Assembly: GCA_021792315.1 (NCBI GenBank)
Contig: JAJYUX010000097.1
Location: 1-5,391, forward strand
From: an archaeon
Lineage (GTDB): Archaea > Thermoproteota > Nitrososphaeria > Nitrososphaerales > CADDZS01
DNA length: 5,391 nt
Direction of reading: 5' to 3'
Part shown: piece after piece, positions 1 through 5,142 of the stretch
Position numbering within the stretch: the stretch's first letter is position 1
How the letters are laid out: every line of letters starts with the position of its first letter
Notes under the pieces: generated by a model
The model's database searches: none
Seen by the model: the letters and a program-made list of their open reading frames with translations, nothing else
Told to the model about the DNA's origin: nothing
Position numbers and translations under genes: made by a program

Positions 1-53
1 TCCTTTTCCAATTTTTGCCTTGTCCTGAAGCAAAAGGAATGATTTTTTGAAAA

Positions 54-734
54 ATGAATGAAGAAGAGGATGTTTCCGATCGATCGCGGACCATTCAGGC
101 CAGCCTGAACTCGATCGTAGACAGTTCAATGAAATTGTTGCAGCGCCTTAACCGTAGAGAACGAAGAGTCAGAATAGCCAGTTCACTTCTGACCGCATTC
201 CTCGGTCTTGGGATACTGGCAATTGCGGGTTCCATTGCAAGCCAATCTACTCTTTACTACTTGTTTCTTTTCCATCCAAGAGTCGGTATCGCTGTTTTGG
301 GCTCTTCCTTTTTCGCCATGGCTGCAAGTGGAATCATAACATACTTACTGCTGAAAAGAAGACATGAAGCGCGCTTGGAAGAACTATCCTCTCTCATAAT
401 TGAAATGCAAAAGGCTGCCCAGCAAACCGTGACCAGTCACGGAATAATTGAGAATGCAATATCATTGGGAGATAAGATTACGAGACTACTCCCAGAATTG
501 GTCAGAAAGAGACATCAGGACTCTTTTCTATTTGGGGTGGTGGCATTCGTAATCTCTGAAGTTGTCGCAAACAGTTTACCTGTAGCTGTTCTGATTGGTG
601 CGATGGTATGGCTGTACTTCAGATACGAGAATTCAAAGACATACGAAAGAGAAATCTCAAAGTTGGAGCTGCAAAGAAGGGCTTTTGAAGAACGAAGAAA
701 CGAACTGATGGAAACATTGGATGCGCTTGTGTGA
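54..734 (+). CDS. Four-helix membrane protein of unknown function
   Basis: I do not recognise the family of this 226-residue protein. The sequence shows a charged N-terminus (1-40, ending in a basic RRERRVR stretch) and hydrophobic segments at about 41-62 and 77-100. A charged amphipathic helical region follows at 101-153. A second hydrophobic hairpin at about 157-190 turns at NSLP, and a heptad-like, highly charged C-terminal helix covers 191-222. Basic residues flank both hairpins (KRRHEAR after the first, RKRHQ before the second). By the positive-inside rule, both termini and the middle domain should be cytoplasmic. The C-terminal helix could be a coiled coil for self-assembly or partner binding. 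The start is ATG with only a weak purine-rich GGAATG about 12 nt upstream. The stop lies 12 nt before the next co-directional gene, so the two are probably cotranscribed. It could be a sensor, scaffold or stress membrane protein; the reading frame is secure, the function is not. Confidence 0.85.
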   Translation: MNEEEDVSDRSRTIQASLNSIVDSSMKLLQRLNRRERRVRIASSLLTAFLGLGILAIAGSIASQSTLYYLFLFHPRVGIAVLGSSFFAMAASGIITYLLLKRRHEARLEELSSLIIEMQKAAQQTVTSHGIIENAISLGDKITRLLPELVRKRHQDSFLFGVVAFVISEVVANSLPVAVLIGAMVWLYFRYENSKTYEREISKLELQRRAFEERRNELMETLDALV

Positions 735-736
735 GG
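731..736 (+). promoter_or_regulatory. Ribosome-binding site deciding the TTG start of the wHTH gene
   Basis: GTGAGG overlaps the stop codon of the membrane protein gene and lies 10 nt before the TTG at 747. It supports that start over the later in-frame ATG at 792, and suggests translational coupling of the two genes. Confidence 0.5.
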
Positions 737-746
737 CTAGATTCTG

Positions 747-1019
747 TTGGAAAAGCCTGATCTGTATGTGGTAGCTAGGTTTCTAGATATCATGTACAGG
801 AACGGACCTGCTCTAAAGAAGACGAACATTCAGATGCTCTTGGGTCTAAACTACGGGCGATTTATAGAATATCTTGATTGGCTATTGAAACGTCAACTCG
901 TCGCCGAAAAAGTTGACGAGGAAGAAGGAGAGAGAATAGTGCTCACCCCCAAAGGGATTGATGCTTACAATACAGTCGTGGAATGGATAAAGGAAATGTT
1001 GGATGGTGTCAAGATTTGA
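747..1019 (+). CDS. Winged helix-turn-helix transcriptional regulator, ArnR/HTH_45-like
   Basis: This 90-residue protein is essentially a single DNA-binding domain. Helix 1 lies at about 7-18 and helix 2 at 23-31. The recognition helix is at 35-48 in the context LNYGRFIEYLDWLLKRQLV. A beta wing rich in Glu runs 51-66, followed by the LTPKG turn at 66-70 and a C-terminal helix at 71-86 that probably dimerises. The pattern KT-x-I-x4-L-x-LNY-x-x-F/L-x-EYL-x-x-L followed by LT-x-KG is typical of the archaeal HTH_45/ArnR1-like family. Such short proteins bind DNA as dimers and usually regulate nearby genes. In-frame stops at 732 and 738 limit the start. TTG at 747 is preceded by a GTGAGG Shine-Dalgarno-like element at 731-736, 10 nt away; the next start would be ATG at 792, inside helix 1. 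The gene follows the membrane protein closely and converges on the glycosyltransferase gene. The family call is good; the target genes are unknown. Confidence 0.85.
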   Translation: MEKPDLYVVARFLDIMYRNGPALKKTNIQMLLGLNYGRFIEYLDWLLKRQLVAEKVDEEEGERIVLTPKGIDAYNTVVEWIKEMLDGVKI

Positions 1020-1057
1020 CATGTTGGAAGAGATTTCCAGCAGATACAGTACAACAA

Positions 1058-2617
1058 TTAATCATAGTGCCTTACCCCAGGCCACAGTGCTGCTAGCGAA
1101 GTAAAATTGGGATTCAGACAAAGATACACAGGAAGAATTTGTTCGTAGCTAATGCAGTACTGGCAGTCTAGCGTTGTAAGAGTGGTTACGTTTCTGTAAG
1201 CTTGTTGAACGGTGGAAAGTGACACTCCAATTGTGATTAGAACTTGACCGGCGCATGAATCAGGTCCCCAAATATAGTAGTTATTGTGACCACTAATCGC
1301 TTTCGGCAGCCCCAAATTCTGTCCAAAGAAATTTATGGCACTAGCCTCTCCGTAATTTGACGTAAATATACACGCTTGACTTCTTTCACTGGCTGGCAGA
1401 GTGTTGTAAGCTTGAGAGAGGTTAGATGCCATCATGCTCCATCCGTATTTATCGGCAAGCACAGTTTGGTAGTCGGCTGTTCCATAAGTGCTAATCATAG
1501 TCGAAGGAGAAAGTATTGGAATGACAACTGGAGCTAGCAAGATAGCGACAATTATTAGGCAAGCAACGAACGGTCTTGAACCAAACCACCTGAACATTCC
1601 ACTCTTTGAGATCGAGCTTTTCTCAATTAGAAGAGCTCCTCCGGAGTATAGCATTGGATAGGCAGGCATCAAATAGTATACTTTCATGTCCAGTATGGCC
1701 ATGAACACAAAGAGAATGATATACGAAACTCCAATAGCTCTTAGCTGGCTGCCGCCTTCTGACCCTAGATAAAAGTAGAGACCAATCAGAAAAATTGGGA
1801 CGTTTAGAAAGCTTATTCCCGCTACTTGAGAATAGGTGAAGTTCAAGGGCCCGCCTCCACTGAAATCTCCTCTGAAATCAAGGTAGAAATGAACCATCGG
1901 CCACCCATTCACAGAATTCCAGTAGATTATGGGCAAGATGAAGAGAATCGCAAGCAAGCAACCGACTGCGATCCATTTTGATCTCAAGTACTTCCTGCTC
2001 GAAGGAATCGCAAGAAATGAAACGAACAAGGCTGACACGAAGAAGAAGATTGTCAGTTTTGTAAGCAAACCGATTCCAACAACCAATCCAACAACAGCCC
2101 AAAGCTTAGGTTCTTCGCGTTTTACAATTCTGATTATGAGATAGGCAAGAAGAGCCCACCAGAGGGAATCGAATGAGTCAGGGGTGAAAATAGACCCAAA
2201 GGCAAGAAAATCAAGTGTAAGGAGAGCTGAAACGGCGGCAAGAAGCTGAGCCTTTCTACCTCCGCCTAGTTCTCTAGCTATCATCCCAGTGACAAAAACA
2301 AGTATGGATTCAACTAGGGCAGGAACAATATGGATCAAAAGGAGAGAATCCTTCGAAACTAAGTTGAGCAGAGCGGCTACATAGGCTATGAACGGTGGAA
2401 AGTCAACATATCCTAGAGAGAGGTGCTGCGTTCCGCTCACAATGTAATAGAGCTCATCTCGAAAATATCCGTAGTTAGTCGCAAACACCATGTGAAAAAT
2501 AAAATCTGCAATCGCGAGATACGCAAGAAGTGCATTTGCGCTCGAAAATGATCGAAATTTGAATACTCTTCCCTTATCCTGAACCAACTGATACCAATTT
2601 CTTCCTTCTTGGGACAT
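1058..2617 (-). CDS. GT39/PMT-family membrane glycosyltransferase with C-terminal ectodomain
   Basis: A 519-residue polytopic membrane protein of the GT-C glycosyltransferase family 39 (ArnT/PMT_2-like). Such enzymes transfer a sugar from a polyprenyl-phosphate donor to an acceptor on the outer face of the membrane. Counting from the ATG at 2617, the first hydrophobic segment (about 25-47) leads into the loop motif FRDELYY, whose Asp54-Glu55 are the likely catalytic acidic pair, then GYVDFPPF. Further landmarks are TPDSFDSLWW (145-154), LLTKLT (184-189) and DMKVYYLMPAYPMLYSGGALLIE (310-332), in an order typical of the family. From about residue 375 the chain is soluble. Its YGW, SNYGEASAINFFG and GLPKAISGHNNYYIWGP elements recur in archaeal and bacterial GT39 proteins. 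Cysteines at 416, 455, 485 and 488 might form disulfides. A TTG 18 nt upstream (2635) would add six residues, but it falls at the predicted transcription start, so ATG is preferred. The acceptor (lipid, glycan or protein) cannot be inferred; no other glycan genes are present. Confidence 0.9.
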   Translation of the reverse strand: MSQEGRNWYQLVQDKGRVFKFRSFSSANALLAYLAIADFIFHMVFATNYGYFRDELYYIVSGTQHLSLGYVDFPPFIAYVAALLNLVSKDSLLLIHIVPALVESILVFVTGMIARELGGGRKAQLLAAVSALLTLDFLAFGSIFTPDSFDSLWWALLAYLIIRIVKREEPKLWAVVGLVVGIGLLTKLTIFFFVSALFVSFLAIPSSRKYLRSKWIAVGCLLAILFILPIIYWNSVNGWPMVHFYLDFRGDFSGGGPLNFTYSQVAGISFLNVPIFLIGLYFYLGSEGGSQLRAIGVSYIILFVFMAILDMKVYYLMPAYPMLYSGGALLIEKSSISKSGMFRWFGSRPFVACLIIVAILLAPVVIPILSPSTMISTYGTADYQTVLADKYGWSMMASNLSQAYNTLPASERSQACIFTSNYGEASAINFFGQNLGLPKAISGHNNYYIWGPDSCAGQVLITIGVSLSTVQQAYRNVTTLTTLDCQYCISYEQILPVYLCLNPNFTSLAALWPGVRHYD

Positions 2618-2655
2618 CTTCAATTCTTGAAACAATCAATGGTTGAATTTCTGTG

Positions 2656-2664
2656 TTTAATAAA
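2656..2664 (-). promoter_or_regulatory. TATA box of the glycosyltransferase gene
   Basis: On the minus strand this reads TTTATTAAA, a good archaeal TATA box. With the usual spacing of about 26 nt from its centre, transcription would begin near 2634. That leaves a leader of about 17 nt before ATG 2617 and makes the upstream TTG at 2635 unlikely. No experimental support exists here. Confidence 0.5.
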
Positions 2665-2682
2665 CGGCAATCAAAGAGAGAC

Positions 2683-2742
2683 CACGACTCGCAGGATAAT
2701 CTGCAAATCGTGTGCTTTGCGGTTCGAAACCCCAGAAGCGCG
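2683..2742 (+). other. tRNA-like 3' segment (anticodon-stem, variable and T-arm look-alike)
   Basis: The sequence shows a perfect 5-bp stem, CACGA (2683-2687) with TCGTG (2708-2712). It encloses a 20-nt loop that itself holds GCAG (2691-2694) pairing with CTGC (2701-2704). A 5-nt variable-like stretch follows, then TGCGG-TTCGAAA-CCCCA (2718-2734), with a consensus T loop and four of five T-stem pairs. Next comes GAAGCGC (2735-2741), where the 3' acceptor strand would be. No matching 5' acceptor strand (GCGCTTC) and no D-arm with GG lies in the preceding 26 nt, so this is not an intact tRNA. It may be a tRNA remnant at an old integration site, a split-tRNA half, or chance. Confidence 0.25.
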
Positions 2743-2874
2743 TGTCTTTGAAGGTGAGCATTTGGATTACACCATATTCACGACGGCGTACCAGAAAGAA
2801 TAGCCATTAAGCAAACACATGCCTAAACGGACGGGATATTCAGAAGTAAAGTGGGACAGTCTCAATCTGATATT

Positions 2875-3306
2875 TCAGACTGAAATCGTCTTGATTCCCA
2901 GTTCCTCCGCAACCTCGATCTGTCTACCATCACATGAAATCAGATCGCTGTTTTCCATCTCTGCACAGGCAACGAACAGCGAATCGTATACGGTAATGCG
3001 ATACTTCACCGCTATTTCAAGAGCTCTTGCAACATATTTTTGCTGGTCCAGAAACCAAATAGAGCCAGAAAGGATTTGAACAATTTTCTTTGTAGTTTCT
3101 AGGTCTATCTCCTTTTTCAGAGTCTTTTTCCATAGCGCGTTGCCTGTTTCTATAAGCGCAAGTTCAAGTGAATCGGCGCTGGCAAGGTATTTCTCAATCT
3201 TCGCCCAGTCAGGTTCTTTCGCCACGTACTTTGTCAAGGCGGAAGAATCGATGATTTGTGAAACTACGTTCTCTTCTAGCGGGTTCGGGTTAGACTCAAT
3301 GGACAT
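2875..3306 (-). CDS. vapC: VapC-type PIN-domain ribonuclease toxin
   Basis: A 143-residue PIN-domain protein, the toxin half of a VapBC pair. PIN toxins are metal-dependent endoribonucleases that cut tRNA, rRNA or mRNA in the cytoplasm when freed from their antitoxin. The fold starts at residue 17 with SQIIDSSALTKYVAKE. The four expected acidic residues are Asp20, Glu53 (in IETGNALWK), Asp108 (in TVYDSLFVACA) and Asp126 (in LISCDGRQ). No active-site residue is missing, so the enzyme should be active. The first 16 residues, rich in Asn, Pro and Glu, precede the usual PIN start and are somewhat long. No other in-frame start exists there, however, and ATG 3306 has an AGAGG-type ribosome site 9 nt upstream. 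The start overlaps the antitoxin stop by 11 nt, typical of translational coupling. The RNA target cannot be predicted. Confidence 0.93.
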   Translation of the reverse strand: MSIESNPNPLEENVVSQIIDSSALTKYVAKEPDWAKIEKYLASADSLELALIETGNALWKKTLKKEIDLETTKKIVQILSGSIWFLDQQKYVARALEIAVKYRITVYDSLFVACAEMENSDLISCDGRQIEVAEELGIKTISV

Positions 3307-3526
3307 CGTCTCTATCCTCTCTGATGCTTTTCAATGAAAAGCCCTTATGGGAGGGCTTCACTTTCCTTTCTATCAATTTGTGAAGCTCGCGGAGATTTTT
3401 CTTGCTCGTGGACTTCCAAGCAAGCTTTTCCAGATATGTCCTTGTTGCAAGCGAAATGTCAACACCGTTTCGTTCCAAAGCCTCTTTGGTTTCCTTCTTG
3501 ATTCTGACGCTTACTACTTCGCTCAT
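3296..3526 (-). CDS. vapB: VapB-type ribbon-helix-helix antitoxin
   Basis: A 76-residue antitoxin that should neutralise the adjacent VapC and repress the shared promoter. The N-terminus, MSEVVSVRIKKETKEALERNG, has the alternating strand (VVSVRI, residues 4-9) plus helix of a CopG/Arc-type ribbon-helix-helix DNA-binding domain. Helix B follows from about SLATRTYLEKLA. The basic and then acidic tail from about 37 to 76 is the part expected to wrap the PIN toxin. ATG at 3526 is preferred over a TTG at 3550. The RHH strand begins right after this ATG in the usual register, and the TATA box centred near 3554 predicts a transcript start at about 3528, giving a leaderless mRNA. The longer form would start upstream of that transcript start. 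The gene overlaps vapC by 11 nt in the classic antitoxin-first order. Family and role are well supported by sequence plus context. Confidence 0.9.
   Translation of the reverse strand: MSEVVSVRIKKETKEALERNGVDISLATRTYLEKLAWKSTSKKNLRELHKLIERKVKPSHKGFSLKSIREDRDDVH
3316..3321 (-). promoter_or_regulatory. Ribosome-binding site of vapC inside vapB
   Basis: The minus strand reads GAGAGG here, 9 nt before the vapC ATG at 3306 and within the 3' end of the antitoxin gene. It supports the chosen vapC start and translation coupled to vapB. Confidence 0.55.
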
Positions 3527-3551
3527 AAATCGGTAGTTGGTTGTAAACAAG

Positions 3552-3556
3552 ATATA
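3552..3556 (-). promoter_or_regulatory. TATA box of the vapBC operon
   Basis: The minus strand reads TATAT, within GTCTATATCTTG. It is centred about 28 nt before the vapB ATG, the spacing of a leaderless archaeal transcript. Its 5' edge lies in the palindrome at 3555-3569, so an operator-bound repressor would exclude TBP. Confidence 0.5.
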
Positions 3557-3569
3557 GACATATTGTCTA
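3555..3569. promoter_or_regulatory. Perfect palindrome, candidate VapB operator
   Basis: TAGACA-TAT-TGTCTA is a perfect 6-bp inverted repeat with a 3-nt spacer, just upstream of vapB and overlapping its TATA box. Ribbon-helix-helix antitoxins bind short palindromes of this kind as dimers or tetramers to repress their own operon. The symmetry is seen directly; operator function is inferred from position and from the antitoxin family. Confidence 0.55.
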
Positions 3570-3835
3570 CAAAGTTGTCGACTCTTCCAGTGGCACCGAC
3601 GAGCGAGGCAACCAACTTCTGAACTTTCCGAGCAATTATCACGATCTTCCTAGTCTTCATACCGCATGACCTCAGATCACGCAAAAATCCTAAGATCGTG
3701 CCAGAAAGACACGAACATAAACAGAATACGATCCATAGAGAATGAAACCAGGAATTTCAATTTGAACGTCGATAACTAGAGTAAGAAATCCACATGCGTC
3801 AATTACATTGTCGCACATAATATAGGGTTACGACC
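3570..3835. other. Intergenic region between the vapBC promoter and the DUF1801 gene
   Basis: No open frame here looks coding. It contains one arm (3609-3617) of a 9-bp inverted repeat whose other arm is at 3535-3543, and a second perfect 9-bp inverted repeat, CACGATCTT at 3640-3648 with AAGATCGTG at 3692-3700. A small hairpin sits at the right edge, at the end of the DUF1801 gene. Nothing else is recognisable. Confidence 0.5.
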
Positions 3836-3838
3836 CTA
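3823..3838 (-). other. Small hairpin at the 3' end of the DUF1801 gene
   Basis: TAGGGT-TACG-ACCCTA is a perfect 6-bp stem with a 4-nt loop, and it includes the TAG stop codon of the DUF1801 gene. On that gene's strand it is followed by an A/T-rich stretch but not a clean T run. A terminator or mRNA-end stabiliser is therefore possible but unproven. Confidence 0.3.
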
Positions 3839-4231
3839 ACGTTTGGGCTTCTCTTTCATAATCTTCAAACTCGCCTTTACTAACTTTTTCACCAATGGGA
3901 CGGGTACTTTGGCATCCAGTGGAAAGTGAACAGCCGCCTTTGTTCTATCGTAGGAAGCGAGCTCCTTTTGTAAATTCTGTATCGTCGGAGGACGCAACAT
4001 GAGGCTAATGTGCGATTTTTGCAGACCAAACCATGCGAACATTCCATTATAGTCGTAGCCCGGATAGTAATACCCCGGCATCTCGAAGTAACTGGTGGTT
4101 TCACTGGCGTCCGGTGCCACTTGTTTTATTGCCGCCCGAATCTCCTCTAGCTTGCTCTGGACGTTCTTCGGGCACTTTGCTATGTAGGTATCAACGCTAG
4201 CGGAATCTGCGGTAACTAGTTTCTTGGTCAA
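3836..4231 (-). CDS. DUF1801/YdhG-like small cytoplasmic protein
   Basis: A 131-residue protein that matches the DUF1801 (YdhG-like) pattern along its length. VDTYIAKCPKNVQSKLEEIRAAI (13-35) is the first helix region and APDASETTSYFEMPGYYYPG (39-58) the signature turn, where relatives usually have a SYGMP-like core. MFAWFGLQKSHISLMLRPP (64-82) is a strand pair, and FPLDAKVPVPLVKKLVKASLK (103-123) the conserved FPLD-x-P-x-P motif plus closing helix. The family has a frataxin-like fold. Some members are annotated as iron-chaperone-like, but the biochemical role is not established, and no metal ligands can be assigned here. There is no signal peptide or membrane segment. The start is TTG; upstream codons stay open to about 4286 but contain no ATG, GTG or TTG. 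A TATA box at 4263-4271 predicts a transcript start near 4241, so the leader would be only about 10 nt. The gene appears monocistronic. Confidence 0.85.
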   Translation of the reverse strand: MTKKLVTADSASVDTYIAKCPKNVQSKLEEIRAAIKQVAPDASETTSYFEMPGYYYPGYDYNGMFAWFGLQKSHISLMLRPPTIQNLQKELASYDRTKAAVHFPLDAKVPVPLVKKLVKASLKIMKEKPKR

Positions 4232-4262
4232 GGTCGGCTCTTGGAGACCGGTTAGCGCGAAT

Positions 4263-4271
4263 GATATAAAA
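4263..4271 (-). promoter_or_regulatory. TATA box of the DUF1801 gene
   Basis: The minus strand reads TTTTATATC. Its centre near 4267 is about 36 nt from the TTG start, predicting transcription from about 4241 with a very short leader. Confidence 0.5.
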
Positions 4272-4574
4272 TCGATTCCGCCTCAAGGGAAGCTGGGCTC
4301 GTAACTCGCTTCAATTCTTCTGACTCTAGCATTCTATCTATGCCAAGTTCATAATCTAGCTTTCAGTCCTTCTGGACGTAAATTCCCAGAGGTTGTGACT
4401 CCGCTGTGTCATCTAGATTTTGTGGTGATAGCAGGCAATTCTGCTGATATCATGTGAATCTGGACTTTGCACTACTTATGAGTCAACACTCTCACATTGA
4501 AGATAGCATCGACTCGCGAAGGATACATACAAATAAAAATAGTACGCGCATGCAAAGAAAGAGGGAATTCACTC
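4272..4574. other. Gene-poor stretch between the DUF1801 promoter and the small UVR-like gene
   Basis: About 300 bp between the divergent DUF1801 promoter and the small plus-strand gene. It contains a weak hairpin (AGCAG at 4430-4434 with CTGCT at 4441-4445) and an A/T-rich, possibly TATA-like stretch around 4529-4539. From 4497 an open frame leads without a stop into the small gene, from an alternative TTG start. I see no gene relics or repeats of note here. Confidence 0.45.
4560..4566 (+). promoter_or_regulatory. Ribosome-binding site deciding the TTG 4575 start
   Basis: AGAGGGA lies about 9-10 nt before TTG 4575. The spacing matches that of the wHTH gene's TTG start elsewhere in the window and favours the 63-residue form over the 89-residue one. 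Confidence 0.45.
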
Positions 4575-4766
4575 TTGAGCAAAGCAGGAGAACACAAACT
4601 AGATTATGCTATAGACCACCTCTCGCGCGAGAGGAGCCGGATAACAACCGAACGCGAAGTTGCGCTGAGCAACAAGGACTATGAATTTGCAAATAATCTC
4701 GACTGGATACTCAGTGGCCTCAATGCCGCAATCAAGCTGCTCGAGGACAAGAGGGCAGAATCTTGA
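4575..4766 (+). CDS. Small helical protein resembling the UVR (UvrB/UvrC) motif
   Basis: A probable 63-residue protein, almost entirely charged helix. Residues 23-52 follow the pattern I-x4-E-x-A-x4-DYE-x-A-x2-L-x2-I-x3-L, close to the UVR motif (typically A-x4-DFE-x-A-x2-L-x3-I-x2-L). That motif is a helical hairpin mediating UvrB-UvrC contact and also occurs in small adaptor proteins. TTG at 4575 is preferred because AGAGGGA lies about 10 nt upstream (4560-4566). An A-rich TATA-like stretch at 4529-4539 would place the transcript start near 4560. The same frame is open to an earlier TTG at 4497, which would give 89 residues, but that start has no ribosome site. Codon choice looks coding, whereas the overlapping frames look random. 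Function is unknown; a role as a protein-binding adaptor is an inference from the motif only. No gene follows closely. Confidence 0.5.
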   Translation: MSKAGEHKLDYAIDHLSRERSRITTEREVALSNKDYEFANNLDWILSGLNAAIKLLEDKRAES

Positions 4767-4956
4767 ATCTTCAGAACCAGCGTTTCAGGCTCGGAAGACG
4801 CGGTTCAATTATGCATCAAAAGGACACTTGACAGGCATGCTAGAGACTGCACTGAAAGAAATTGAGTTATAATACATGCAAGAACTATTTCAAAATTCAA
4901 ATCAGTGGGAATGTCCAAGAGAAAGAATCAGACGAAGTGCTTAGGCATTCAAAATC

Positions 4957-4995
4957 AAAAAATAAATAATTTTATAAATTTATAATTTTATTTAA
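4957..4995. repeat. 39-bp A/T-only tract with near-perfect 32-bp palindrome
   Basis: There is no G or C from 4957 to 4995. Within it, 4963-4994 is symmetric about 4978.5, with 14 of 16 base pairs matching and a perfect 14-bp core, TTATAAATTTATAA. It could act as a bidirectional TATA promoter, a DNA-unwinding element, a chromatin-protein site, or a terminator-like AT tract. No gene starts close downstream on either strand in a way that settles which. Confidence 0.6.
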
Positions 4996-5142
4996 CGAAA
5001 GGATATAAGCCACTTTCTCGCTGTTGATTGTGGCTGTAAAGTTAGATTCAATCTGTCGCGATCAGTACCTTGCACTCTTTTGCCTTCGATGACCAAACCA
5101 GTTTGTTATCGTCGACCAGTCCGCATCTTGCCTGAAAAAGCA

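Larger units (their letters stand above)
2636..2874. other. Intergenic region between the glycosyltransferase and vapC genes
   Basis: This gap holds the minus-strand glycosyltransferase promoter near 2660 and a plus-strand tRNA-like 3' segment at 2683-2742. The small frames crossing it (for example 2609-2803 on the plus strand) have no domain-like content and no good start signal. The left part is the 5' side of the glycosyltransferase gene and the right part the 3' side of vapC. Confidence 0.5.

Noticed and set aside
1878..2144. Frames inside the glycosyltransferase gene on both strands
   Set aside because: Shadows of a clearly conserved gene, with compositions that do not look like protein families.
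1206..2403. 15-bp direct repeat TGAACGGTGGAAAGT at 1206-1220 and 2389-2403
   Set aside because: Both copies lie inside the glycosyltransferase gene in different reading frames, encoding unrelated peptides, so it is most likely coincidence.
2609..2803. 64-residue plus-strand frame across the glycosyltransferase promoter
   Set aside because: It overlaps the 5' end of a secure gene and the tRNA-like segment and has no domain or start signal.
4424..4456. Possible C/D box small RNA (GTGATAG then CTGA, then ATGTGAA)
   Set aside because: Box C and C' match poorly and there is no final CTGA at the right distance.
4454..4684. 76-residue plus-strand frame overlapping the small UVR-like gene
   Set aside because: Rich in Arg, Ser and Thr with no domain-like pattern, starts with GTG without a ribosome site, and overlaps a frame with much better coding character.
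4681..4872. 63-residue plus-strand frame overlapping and extending past the small UVR-like gene
   Set aside because: Its first part is the shifted frame of that gene. The tail (GHLTGMLETALKEIEL) looks helical, but there is no start codon with a ribosome site after 4766, and a frameshift fusion cannot be shown.
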